The notes under the pieces were generated by a model, which made no database searches, was not told where the DNA came from, and saw only the letters and a list, made by a program, of their open reading frames with translations. From Tupaia tana (Eukaryota; Chordata; Mammalia; Scandentia; Tupaiidae), in NCBI GenBank assembly GCA_026018925.1, contig JAKSZU010000005.1, forward strand, positions 22,182,779 through 22,246,778: 64,000 nucleotides of DNA. Reading direction: 5' to 3'. A program made the position numbers and the translations under genes. Position 1 is the stretch's first letter; every line of letters starts with the position of its first letter. Positions 50,829 to 61,474 of this stretch are shown here, one piece after another.

Positions 50829-53800
50829 ATGGCTAACTTAAATGTCAGTACAGATCCTGTAACATCGATAATAACATTGAACGTTAATGGGTTAAATTCT
50901 CCAATCAAGAGACACAGACTGGCTGAATGGATAAAAAAAACAGAAACCCTCTATCTGTTGCCTACAAGAAACCCACCTCATGGAAAAAGACATACATAGA
51001 CTGAAAGTGAAGGGTTGGAAAAAGGTTTTCCATGCAGTTGGGAACCAAAAAAGAGCTGGAGTTGCGATACTAATTTCTGACAAAATAGGCTTTAAAACAA
51101 AAAATGTCCGAAGAGACAAAGAAGGGCACTATATCATAGTAAAAGGCTCTATAGATCGAGAAGATATAACGCTTATTAATATCTATGCTCCTAACACAGG
51201 AGCACCCAAATATGTGAAGGAAAGATTGTTAGATCTGAAAGGGGAGATAGACTGCAACACACTAATTGTTGGAGATCTCAACACCGCATTATCCCCTCTG
51301 GACAGATCATCTAGGCAAAAAATAGGTAGAGAGATCAAGGATCTAAATGATACCATAAATCAATTGGACTTAACAGACATCTATAGAACTTTCCACCCAA
51401 AAACCACAAGATATAGTTTTTTCTCACCCCGACATGGAACTTTCTCGAAGATTGACCACATCATAGGACACAAAGCAAGCCTCTGCAGATTCAGAGGCAT
51501 AGAAACTATTTCCAGCATCTTCTCTGACCATGATGGAATTAAACTCGAGTTTAATTTCAAGAGAAATCCTCAAAAATACCTAAAAACATGGAAACTAAAT
51601 AACCTATTCCTGAATGACTCCACTATTACCGAAGAAATAAAGTCCGAAATCAAAAGATTCATGGAAGCCAATGACAATGAAGATACAAGTTTCCATAATC
51701 TTTGGGACACTGCCAAAGCAGTCATAAGAGGGAAGTTCATAGCAATTAGTGCACATAAGAGGAAGACAGAGAAAAGGCTAATGGATCACCTAACATCAAG
51801 CCTTAGAGAATTGGAAAAGCAACAGCAAAAAAATCCAAAAAATTACAGGAGAAAGGAAATAATAAAGATCCGAGCAGAAATAAATGAAATAGAAAATAAA
51901 CGTACTATACAGAAAGTAAGTGAAAGCAAAAGCTGGTTCTTTGAAAGGATAAACAAAATTGATACTCCACTAGCGAGACTTATTAAGAAGAAGAGAGAAA
52001 GGAACCAGGTGAATCAAATCTGCAATGAGGCTGGTAACATAACAACAGACATAGTAGAAATTCAAAACATCATTAGAGGATACTTTGAACATCTATACGC
52101 TAAGAAACAAGATAATCTGGATGAGATGGACAAATTCCTGGACAAATATAATCTACCAAGAATGAGCCAGGAAGAAATAGAAAGTCTGAATAGGCCCATA
52201 ACAAGCCAGGAGATTGAATCAGTAATAAGTAACCTCCCAACAAAGAAAAGCCCTGGCCCCGATGGATTCACCTCTGAATTCTACAAAACTTTCAAAGAAG
52301 AGTTAACTCCCATTCTGCTCAAATTATTTCTAAAGATCCAAAAGGGTGAATCTCTCCCTAATTCATTCTATGAAGCCTCTGTCACCCTCATCCTCAAAAC
52401 AGATAAGGACAGGACAAGGAAGGAAAACTATAGACCAATATCTCTGATGAACATAGACTCAAAGATTCTCAACAAGATACTAGCAAATCGTATTCAACAA
52501 CTTATACAGAAGATCATACACCATGATCAGGTAGGCTTTATTCCAGGAATGCAAGGTTGGTTCAACATACGCAAAACCATAAATGTAATACACCATATTA
52601 ATAGGAAGAAAGACAAAAACCATATGGTCATATCGATTGACGCAGAAAAAGCATTTGATAAGATACAACATCCCTTCATGATCTAGACTCAGCAAAATTG
52701 GCATAGAAGGGCCATTTCTCAATACAATAAATGCCATCTAAGAAAAACCCATAGCGAACATCATCCTGAATGGAGAAAAGCTGAAAGCTTTCCCACTAAA
52801 CACAGGAACAAGACAAGGATGCCCACTTTCTCCTCTCCTTTTCAATATAGTACTGGAAGTCCTCGCCAACGCTATCAGAAAAGAGGAAAAAATAAAGGGC
52901 ATTCAAATAGGAAAAGAAGAGGTGAAACTCTCTCTATTTGCAGATGACATGATTGTATACATAGAAGACCCAATGGTCTCCATGGAAAAACTACTGGAAG
53001 TAATACATGAATTCAGTAAAGTTGCAGGATATAAAATCAATATACAGAAATTGATAGCTTTTCTATATATGAATAACAGGCAGACTGAGATAGAACTGAA
53101 AAAACTTATTCCGTTTACCATAGCCACTAAAAGTATAAGATATTTAAGAATAAATCTAACCAAAGAAGTTAAAGACCTCCACAAGGAAAACTATGAGAAG
53201 GTAAAAAAAGAAATTGAAAATGACACAAAAAAATGGAAGGACATCCCATGTTCATGGATTGGAAGAGTTAATATAATCAAAATGGCAATTCTACCCAAAT
53301 TAATCTACCTATTTAATGCAATACCAATCAAAGTACCAGACACATTCTTCACAGATCTAGAAAAGACAATCTTAAAATTTGTCTGGAATCATAAAAGACC
53401 CCGTATTGCCAAAGCAATTCTACACAAGAAGAATGGAGTGGGTGGCATCTCAATTCCCGATCCAAAAATATATTACAAAGCTGTGGTAATAAAGACAGCA
53501 TGGTATTGGCACAGAAACAGACATGTGGACCAATGGAACAGAATAGAGTCCCCAGAAATAAGTGCCCAAACATACAGTCAACTGATCTTTGACAAGGGGT
53601 ACCAGTCAATCCAGTGGGAAAATGAAAGCCTCTTCAGCAAGTGGTGCTGGAGAAACTGGACTTCCACTTGCAGAAAGATGAATCTGAACCCCTACCTCTC
53701 TCCTTTGACAAGAATCAAGTCAAGGTGGATCAAGGATCTAAATCTAAGACCTCAAACTATAAAGCTGCTCCTGGAGAATGCTGGGGAAACTCTGGGAGAC

Positions 53801-54685
53801 ATTGGTGTAGGGAAAGACTTCCTAAAGAAGACACTCAAAGCAGAGTCCATCGTCCACAAAATAGACAAGTGGGATTACATCAGACTAAGAAGTTTCTGCA
53901 TGGCCAAAGACACAGTAGTTAGTGTGAATCGACAGCCCTCAGAATGGGAAAATATTTTTGTAAATGTTGCATCAGATAAGGGACTGATAACCAGAATACA
54001 CAAGGAACTAAAAAAGGTGTTTGGAAAAAAGATGATCAACCCTATTAAAAGATGGGAGAAGGAGATGAAGAAAACACTCTCTAAAGATGACATACGAATG
54101 GCCAAAAGGCATATGAAAAAATGTTCAACCTCCCTCATTGTAAGGGAAATGCAGATAAAAACAACAATGAGGTACCACCTAACCCCAGTCAGATTGTCTA
54201 ATATTAAAAAAACAAAAAATGATAAGTGTTGGCGGGGGTGTGGTGAAAGGGGAACTCTTTTACACTGCTGGTAGGAATGTAGATTGGTCCAACCACTGTG
54301 GAGAATAATTTGGAGATTCCTCAAAAATCTACAGATAGATCTGCCATATGATCCAGAGATCCCACTCCTCGGTATCTACCCAAAGGACAGAAGAATTCTT
54401 CATTGGAAAAGTGCTTGCACATCGATGTTTATTGCGGCACTATTCACAATTGCTAAGTCATGGAACCAACCCAGATGCCCCCGTATGGAGGAATGGATTG
54501 AAAAACTGTGGCACATATACTCTATGGAATACTACTCAGCCATAAAAACCAACAGAGCCCTGGCATTTGACAGAAAGTGGAAGAATATGGAAGATGTACT
54601 GCTGAGTGAGGCAAGCCAGGCTATGAAGGAGAGACATTGTATGTCCCCACTTAACATATACCGTTTGTCTGCATTCTATGTCTGA
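50829..54685 (+). pseudogene. L1 ORF2 (endonuclease/reverse transcriptase), damaged
   Basis: ORF2p nicks DNA and reverse-transcribes L1 RNA. The start is ATG at 50829 (MANLNVSTDPVTSI). Landmarks: endonuclease LIVGDLNT and [38 protein letters not shown] and the catalytic FADD at 52937-52948; C-terminal [14 protein letters not shown]. Lesions seen: an 8-A run at 50933-50940 with one base too many for the frame; TAG at 52684-52686 with a nearby length change that shifts frame; TAA at 52739-52741; TAG at 54272-54274 within the Cys/His motif. The remainder stays open to 54685. Confidence 0.93.
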
Positions 54686-54968
54686 AACTGATTGACTAAC
54701 AGTTGAACAAACACAAGAGATGGGTGTGAATGTCAGATGAGGTGTACGTGGAGGAGTGGGGCCCAACGAAAGACATTTGGAGAAGGGATACAGAGGTAGA
54801 GCATTGATGGGATGGGGAGGTGTGGTGTTATCTGTTGAAGATATTTCGATCAACGGGTCTGGGGAGAAATGTTCACATATCGAAATGGTCTCATTGTAAG
54901 CCAAACAATATGATTGAAAGTATACACAGAAATAAATAAATTAATAAAAAAAAAAAAAAAAAAAAAAC

Positions 54969-55110
54969 ACACACTGGATAACGGCCCAGGATCCTGAGGA
55001 GCTGGGGATTGTAGTGTGACAAGAACCTACTGGAAATGCTTCTCTCTCTCATATGCACACAGATGCATTCTCTATCATGAATAAAATAAACTTAAAAAAA
55101 TAAATAAAAG
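54969..55110 (+). mobile_element. Type-3 SINE, 3' half
   Basis: Resumes the SINE at 49075-49188: CCCAGGATCCTGAGGAGCTG, TTCTCTCTCTCATATGC, GAATAAAATAAAC. Confidence 0.85.
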
Positions 55111-55369
55111 TTAAAAAAAAAATCAAGTTTTAACTAGGCACTAGGGCGCCATGAACTGAGGAAGTTTGAGGACTCCTTGACCAGAGGGTTAAACTTACTT
55201 GCAGCTAAAGATCAATCTGAAATCCCTATGTCCCACTAGTCCTCCCCATGACTAACTGGTCAGTTGGAATAAAACCAATATGAACTGTTATCTGAATGGG
55301 AATGGAAATGACCCTGGAAGAACTCAGACTCTGCACTTTCACTCCCGGGAACTCTAGTAGCACTATACT
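55111..55369. other. Unassigned sequence
   Basis: Nothing recognised. Confidence 0.45.
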
Positions 55370-55757
55370 CAATTTCTTTTTTCATTTTTTTCAGTTTTCC
55401 TTGTAGAGGCCTTTCACCTCTTTGGTTAGATTTATTCCTGGGTTATCTTATTTGTTTTGTACCTATTGTAAATGAGATTGCTTTCTTCAGTTCTGTCTCA
55501 ATCTGTTCACTGTTGGTGTATAAAAATGCTATAGATTTTTGTGTACTGACTTTGTATCTTACAACTTTACTGAATTTATTTATCACTACTAGGAGTTTTT
55601 TCATGAATTTCTTTAGATTTTCTATGTATATAACCATATCATCTCCAAAGAGAGACAGTTTAGCTTCTTCTTTTCCTACCTGAATGCCTTGTCTTTTGAT
55701 CTCTTGTCTGACTGCACCGGCTAGGACTTCCAGCACTATGTTAAAAAGGAGTGGAGA
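55370..55757 (-). mobile_element. Old L1 ORF2 fragment, 3' part
   Basis: On the minus strand it encodes [34 protein letters not shown] (the RT motif as FGDD) and KEVKGLYKEN. It is cut at 55757 by the HAL1-like element and continues at 58958. Confidence 0.92.
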
Positions 55758-56117
55758 TTCTCTGAGAAGAATCCACATGGATACTGGGAACTAGATATTT
55801 CAGGCACAGGAGAAATGAAGATTTTCTACTCATAATTCAGCCTCCAGCAAGCAAAGCTAGTGTGGCAGGAGAGTTGAGCCATTCTCTGAGAAGAATCCAC
55901 ATGGATACTGGGAACTAGATATTTCAGGCACAGGAGAAATGAAGATTTTCTACTCATAATTCAGCCTCCAGCAAGCAAAGCTAGTGTGGCAGGAGAGTTG
56001 AGCCATTCTCTGAGAAGAATCCACATGGATACTGGGAACTAGATATTTCAGGCACAGGAGAAATGAAGATTTTCTACTCATAATTCAGCCTCCAGCAAGC
56101 AAAGCTAGTGTGGTAGG
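55758..56117 (+). promoter_or_regulatory. Tandem 124-bp 5' monomers
   Basis: Units begin with ATTCTCTGAGAAGAATCC at 55757, 55881 and 56005. The first two are full and look identical; the third ends near 56117. A fourth partial copy (GGCAGGAGAGTTGAGCC...) lies at 56303-56363. In mouse L1, tandem 5' monomers act as promoters; the same role here is inference. Confidence 0.88.
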
Positions 56118-56363
56118 GAGCCCCTCTGGCCTTCTATCCCTGTCCCTGTGTCTCTGAGGTCTCTCTGTCTCTCTGCTCCTGTCTCCTCATTTTTTTTTTT
56201 GGTAATTTTTCCTTTTTACGATTTTTTTAAAGGTAGAATTTCTCTCTGGCTCTCAGCTCCATCTTTTATTTTGTTAATAAGCCCTTCTGCTCCTTTCTCC
56301 CAGGCAGGAGAGTTGAGCCATTCTCTGAGAAGAATCCACATGGATACTGGGAACTAGATATTT

Positions 56364-56391
56364 CACGCGGCGCGCTTTGCGCGCTGCGCGG
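56364..56391. promoter_or_regulatory. CpG block after the last partial monomer
   Basis: CACGCGGCGCGCTTTGCGCG then CTGCGCGG: about ten CpGs in 28 bases in an A/T-rich context, partly self-complementary. Confidence 0.7.
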
Positions 56392-56661
56392 TTTTCTATT
56401 TTGTGATTTTTTTCTTTAAAAAAAAAAAAAGAAAAGCAATTATAATTTTTTATTTTTTTGTCTTTTTTCTCTCTTTTTGTTGTTGTTTCTCTCTCTCTTT
56501 TTCATTTTCCTTTTTCTTGTCTCTCCACCCAATATCTACTGAATCTGCTGCACCAGCTATCACTACAGAACGGCAATCCGATTCTAGAACACCTCTGTCT
56601 GCTTGCTCCTGAACATTGAGGCTTAACTTCAAGAATTTGAAAGAAACACGCCATTCATCAG

Positions 56662-57663
56662 ATGACAAGAAATCACCGTCGGATCACGAGAAATATGGGA
56701 AAACGAGAAAATACCTCTCCTCCAATGGAAAAGAGTAACTCTCCTTCATCCACAAGCAGTTCGGTGAAAGTCATGGAAATGTCTGATAAGGAATTTAGAG
56801 CATTCGTAATGTCGAAGCTAACAGAGATGGAAGAAAAGAGAGACAATGAACTGCTAAAGAGAAAGGAGAAAGAAGTTGCCGAGTTCCAGGAGATGAGGAA
56901 ATTCTTGCAAGATCTAAAAGAGGAATTACACACTTTACAAAAGACTCAAATGGAACTGCTAGAGATGAAGTCTATAATACAAGAAGTCAAAATCTCCCTT
57001 GAAAGTATTAAAAGCAGACTAGATCATTCAGAAAATAGAATCTCAGATGTAGAAGAGAAAATGGCTGGCTTAGAAAAGTCCACCACGAAGACTGAGAAAA
57101 TGGCTCAAAAACTTGAGAATGATATGCGAGAAGTACTGGATACCATCAAACGTCCAAATATCCGGATAATTGGCATTCCAGAAGGTGAAGAGACCCATAA
57201 GGGCATTGATAATCTATTCCATGAAATCCTGCAAGAAAACTTTCCAAACCTAGAGAGGCATTCGAAGATCCAGTCCCAGGAAATACAAAGGACCCCAAAT
57301 AGAATCAACCCAAGAAGATCTTCTCCAAGACACATTATAGCCAGGTTGACCAAAACCGCAGACAAAGACAAGATACTAAGATTGGCAAGAGAGAAACATC
57401 AAGTTACCTATAAAGGACATCCCATCAGGCTAACAGCAGATCTCTCATCGGAAACAATGCGAGCGAGGAGAGAATGGGAAAATATATTCAAAGTGTTACG
57501 AGAGAAGCAATTTCAGCCAAGAATACTGTACCCGGCAAGATTATCTTTCAGGTGGGAAGAAAAGACAAGAACATTCTCAGATAAACAAAACCTGAAAGAA
57601 TTTACCAGCACCAGACCAGATCTCCAAGAAGTTCTCAAGGGTGTGCTGTATCAAGAATATTAA
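56662..57663 (+). CDS. ORF1 protein of the HAL1-like element, intact
   Basis: 333 aa, no stop or frameshift. Layout as in L1 ORF1p: Ser-rich N-terminus (1-40), coiled coil (about 41-162), RRM (about 165-259) with RPNIRIIGIPEGEE, C-terminal domain (260-333) with LREKQFQPRILYPARLSF. The coiled coil has an 11-residue segment (around KRKEKEVAEFQ, 66-76) absent from the neighbouring L1 ORF1. The stop TAA at 57661 is followed directly by non-ORF2 sequence. A second Met at codon 12 (MGKRENTSPP) is an alternative start and resembles usual ORF1 starts. Retention of an intact frame suggests recent insertion or selection for ORF1p function. Confidence 0.95.
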   Translation: MTRNHRRITRNMGKRENTSPPMEKSNSPSSTSSSVKVMEMSDKEFRAFVMSKLTEMEEKRDNELLKRKEKEVAEFQEMRKFLQDLKEELHTLQKTQMELLEMKSIIQEVKISLESIKSRLDHSENRISDVEEKMAGLEKSTTKTEKMAQKLENDMREVLDTIKRPNIRIIGIPEGEETHKGIDNLFHEILQENFPNLERHSKIQSQEIQRTPNRINPRRSSPRHIIARLTKTADKDKILRLAREKHQVTYKGHPIRLTADLSSETMRARREWENIFKVLREKQFQPRILYPARLSFRWEEKTRTFSDKQNLKEFTSTRPDLQEVLKGVLYQEY

Positions 57664-58677
57664 ACACAGACACACGGAAATAAGAGTCCAAAAACTATGA
57701 AAGTGGCCAACTTAATCAGAGGGACAAGTCTGAATTTGAATATCATATCCCAGAATTTAATCAGGAAAATTGAACCAGAACAGAAGATAAAAGTACATGA
57801 GACTGATAGGTTCATGCACCTTCCATTTGAACAGAATCCTAACTTGTTTCCTGGCTTTAAGCAAAGTTCCTTGGCATTTCTTTGAGTTAAGTTATAACTG
57901 GTTTTCTTAGTAGTAATGAGTGAACTCACCATTGAAAGTAGTTAGATTATGTAGGAAATTGTGTGATCAATGCAACGTGGGTGGGAAGGGAATGAAGGAC
58001 AATTGTAGACACCGGAGGTGGTGTGAGAGGAGGGTGGGAAGGGACAGAGGGTCAGAAAGAGGGGTGGAAGTAATTCTAGGAACTAGTAATGGAAAATTTT
58101 TTTGTAATGTTCATGATTGTATCACTATGCAGTGTGTACTGGATGGGAGATTGCATTTTGTATGCTGTGATGAAGCTTAGGGAAGGAATGTAAATTGAGT
58201 TACAAAAAAAAAGTTTCAGAAAAAAAATATATATATATTCAATGACTGCAGTAGGATATGTAGCCACAGCTAGGTGCTACTTTACAGGATGCGTAAAGTA
58301 AGACTTGTGTTCATGGAAATGTGGGTATCACCTGTGTTTGCTATGAGGGTATTTGGATTGATTAGGGTCTTTGGCGTTACAATAAAATGTGAGGAGAAAA
58401 CAGTATAGAAAGCAAACATAGATACCAGAGACTGTGGGAGGAGAGTGAGAGATGGCAGAGGGTAAGAGATAGAGAATCTAGGATGGGGGGAAAAAAGCAA
58501 AACATACAGAAGACAAGAAATGGAAGATCATTTGCTGACAATAACATGCTTGTTGATGTGCTTGATTGAGACAATATATAGTGTAATTTGGACGGAAAAT
58601 CTCATTTTGTATGCTGTAATGATGTTCAGAGAATGAATGCAAATAAATAAAAAAATAAAAATTAAAAAAAAAAAAAA
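57664..58677 (+). other. Long 3' UTR with internal duplication
   Basis: No ORF2 homology seen. Two diverged units can be paired: GTGTGAGAGGAGGGTGGG (58021) with CTGTGGGAGGAGAGTGAG (58432), and CATTTTGTATGCTGTGATGA (58153) with the CATTTTGTATGCTGTAATGA block (58602). A G-rich purine tract at 58010-58070 is typical of L1 3' UTRs. Confidence 0.8.
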
Positions 58678-58693
58678 AAAAAGGAGTGGAGAG

Positions 58694-58957
58694 GGAACCA
58701 GCAGTTAGTGTAATGGCTATGTCGCTGGACTCCCACATAGTCGACCGCGGTTTGCATCCCAGACCCGGTGGCTTAAAACTCACACCAGGCGCGTGTGCGT
58801 GCGTGCCCAAGATCCCGAGAGGAGAATGGAGAAGAGACTGCGGCGTGACCATCCCCCCTGGGGGGTGATTTCTCGCTTTCTGTCTCTATGTCTCTCTCTC
58901 TGTCTGGCGAGTGCACATACCCTATAGCAAAAACCTCTCCCAAAAAAAAAAAAAAAA
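58694..58957 (+). mobile_element. Type-1 SINE, young, at the HAL1-like element's TSD
   Basis: Complete, CpG-rich. GGAGTGGAGAG is at 58683-58693, with GGGAGTGGAGAG at 58958-58969, so it used the same target site as the preceding element. Confidence 0.95.
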
Positions 58958-61196
58958 GGGAGTGGAGAGTGGAAAGCCTTGTGTTGCTTCAGTTTTTAAT
59001 GGAAAGGCTTTTAGCTTTTCCCCATTTAGTGTGATTTTTGCAGAGAGTCTATTATATGTGGATTTTATTATGTTGAGGAATGTCCTTTATAGCCTCCTTT
59101 TGCTGAGTCTCGATCATGAAAGGATGTTGTATTTTAGCAAATGCTTTTCTGCATCTACAGCTATAATCATATGATTTTGATCTTTCTTTCTGTTAATGTG
59201 GTGATTTACATTTATTGTTTTACATCTGCTGAACCATTCTTGCATGCCCAGGATGAAGCCTACCTGGCCATGGTGTATAATCTTCTTGATGTGTTGCTGG
59301 ATTCGGTGTGTTAGTGTCTTCCTGAAAATTTTTGTATCAATATTCATCAAGGATATTGGCTTGTAGTTTTTTGTTGCTGTTGTTATGTCCTTTTCTTATT
59401 TGGATATCAAGGTATAAAGGGTTTATAAAATGAGCTTGGAAGGATCCCTTCCTTTTGAATTTTGAGGAATAGCTTGAGGAGAATTAGAGTTAGCTGTTCA
59501 TTGAAAGTTTTGCAGAAAGTAAAGTCATCTGAACTTGGACTTTTCTTTCTTGGGAGATTATTTATCACTGCTTCCATTTCTTCGCTTGTTACTGGTCTAT
59601 TTAGGCTTGTCTATTTCATCCTGATTCAGTCTAGGTAGCTTGTACTTGTCAAGAAATTTATTTATCTCGTCTAGGTTTCCTAGTTTGTTGTCATATACTT
59701 GCTCATAATATTCTTTCACAATTTTATATATTTCCAATATATTGGTTGTAATATTGCCAGCTTCATCAGTAATTTTAGCTATCTAGTTCCTTTCTCTGTT
59801 TTTCTTCATTAGTCTAGATAATGGTTTACTAATTTTGTTCATTCTTTCAAAAAACTAGCTTTCATTTCATTGATTTTTTTTTTTGTATAGTTCTTTTATT
59901 CTCTTATTTATTCCAGCTCTAAGCTTTACTACTTCTTTTCTTCTTTTATTTTTGGGGCTTTTTTGTTGTTGATTTTCCAGTTCTGTAAGATATGATGTTA
60001 TTTATTTGCCATCTTTCTATTTCTTCTTGTGAGCACAATGGCTATAAACTTGTTTCTTATGACTGCTTTTGCTATGTCTTGAAGGTTATGGAGAGTGGTG
60101 TGTTCACTGTCACTAACTTTAATGACAATAGCTTTAATCTTTTAATTTCATTCTTAATTTCTTCAGTAGTTTTAAAGTCATTCAGGAATAGATAGTTTTG
60201 TTTCCATGTTTTTGTGTATTTTCGAGGACTCTTTCTGTGGTTGATTTGAAGTTTAATTACATTGTGATCAGAGAATATACTAGGTATAGTTTCTCTACTT
60301 ACAAATTTATATTAGGCTTGTTTTATGGCCTATTAATTGGTCAATCTTTGACGTTTTACATGGGGATGAGAAAAAAGTGTATTTTGTAGTTGCTGAATGG
60401 AATACTCTATATATGTCTGCCAGGTCCATTTAGTTTATGATATCAATTAATTCCTGTGTTTGTTTATTTATTTTTTGTCTTGATGATCTATCCAGTGATG
60501 AAAGTGGGGTGTTGAAATTTCCAACAATTATTATATTGCAGTCTATATCTCTCTTTAGACCTAGCAGTATTTCTTTTACATATTTGGGTGCCCTGGCATT
60601 AGGTGCATAAATATTTACGATTGTTACTTCTTCTGGATAAATTAAATCTTTTTAGAACTATGTAATATTCTTTGTCTCTTCTTATGCTTTTCTATCCTGA
60701 AGTCTGTTTTATCTGATATCACCATCACAATTCCTGCCTTTTTTTCATTTCTGTTTGCATGAATCGACTTTTGCTACCCCTTCACTTTCAGTCTATATAT
60801 ATCGGTGGATAGCTCAAGATGGCGGATAGCTCAAGATGGCTTCTGTATACATCTTGAGCTATCCACCATCTTATATCTTTGTCAATGAGGCGTGTTTCTT
60901 GTAAGCAACATATAGTGGGTTCCAGTTTTTTCATCCATAGAGCCAATCTGTATGGTTTAGTTGGAGAATTTAATCCATTAACATTCAAGATTACCATCAA
61001 TCCATGTGGACTTAGTCCTGTCATCTTTTTTTTTTTTTTTCTTTTCTTCCTACTTGTTTTGTGTTCTATTTATCTCCCTTTAATTTTCCAGGAGTAATGT
61101 TCCATTAAGTATTTCCTGAAAGGCAGGCTTACTTTTGGTGAATTCTTTCAGCTACTGTTTACCTAGGGACAATTTTATTTCTCCATATCTATTTAG
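58958..61196 (-). pseudogene. Old antisense L1, ORF2 5' and central part
   Basis: On the minus strand: LKAFPLKTEATQGFPLS near the left end, [20 protein letters not shown] and [20 protein letters not shown] (59114-59350), then endonuclease-start text NVNGLNSPTKPYRLALWMKK and CLQETRLIDKDI (60788-61024). Many stops and indels. With 55370-55757 it forms one old L1, truncated at both ends, its start abutting a SINE head at 61197. Confidence 0.9.
60804..60867. repeat. Perfect 18-bp inverted repeat plus direct repeat
   Basis: GGTGGATAGCTCAAGATG (60804-60821) is exactly complementary to 60850-60867. Between them GCGGATAGCTCAAGATGG repeats the left arm at 60822-60839. Confidence 0.93.
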
Positions 61197-61276
61197 TTTT
61201 TTAAGCTGCTGAGTCTGGGACTCAAACCACACAGTCAGCCATATGGATCCAGCCATCTTAATCACCCGCTGGCCCA
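61197..61276 (-). mobile_element. SINE head only
   Basis: TTAAGCTGCTGAGTCTGGGA to CACCCGCTGGCCC in reverse. The body is missing, and the old L1 begins at the break. Confidence 0.8.
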
Positions 61277-61309
61277 CTCTAGCCTCTTAACCATGTAATT
61301 TCAGTTACA

Positions 61310-61400
61310 AAATTGTTGAGCCAATTTTGACAAGAACAAGGTTTGTCACTTCCCTGTTCAAAACTTTTCAACAGATCCCCGGCAGGCAGGCAGTGCTGCT
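61310..61400 (+). mobile_element. L2 fragment
   Basis: GTCACTTCCCTGTTCAAAAC, TTTTCAACAGATCCCC match sense L2 (CACTTCCCTGCTTAAAACCC). Confidence 0.6.
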
Positions 61401-61446
61401 CAAACTTTTCCTCTAAAAGATGACTGATAATATCAATAGATTATAT

Positions 61447-61472
61447 ACACACACACACACACACACACACTC
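61447..61472. repeat. (CA)n microsatellite
   Basis: About 12 units. Confidence 0.93.
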
Positions 61473-61474
61473 AT

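Larger units (their letters stand above)
49189..54968 (+). mobile_element. Full-length L1 retrotransposon
   Basis: A complete LINE-1 of about 5.8 kb: 5' UTR (49189-49824), intact ORF1, damaged ORF2 (50829-54685), 3' UTR and poly(A). The host SINE string ACACACTGGAT is duplicated at 49178-49188 and 54969-54979. ORF1 is intact and ORF2 holds only a few lesions, so it is fairly young, but it cannot make a full ORF2 protein. Confidence 0.96.
55758..58677 (+). mobile_element. HAL1-like (ORF1-only) L1-derived retroposon
   Basis: About 2.9 kb: tandem 124-bp 5' monomers, T-rich leader, CpG block, intact 333-aa ORF1, then about 1 kb with no ORF2, and an AATAAATAAAAAAATAAA/poly(A) end. The TSD AAAAAGGAGTGGAGA is perfect at 55743-55757 and 58678-58692. 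Because the TSD and poly(A) bound the whole unit, ORF2 absence is not from 5' truncation. Half-L1 elements are known in mammals and depend on ORF2p supplied in trans. Confidence 0.9.

Noticed and set aside
55757..56117. Direct repeats as a CRISPR-like array
   Set aside because: The units are contiguous 124-bp monomers without spacers, in a mammalian L1-type 5' UTR.
56403..56612. Small frame MIFFFKKKKRKAIIIFY... in the HAL1-like leader
   Set aside because: It is a product of T-rich/CT-rich leader sequence with no family resemblance.
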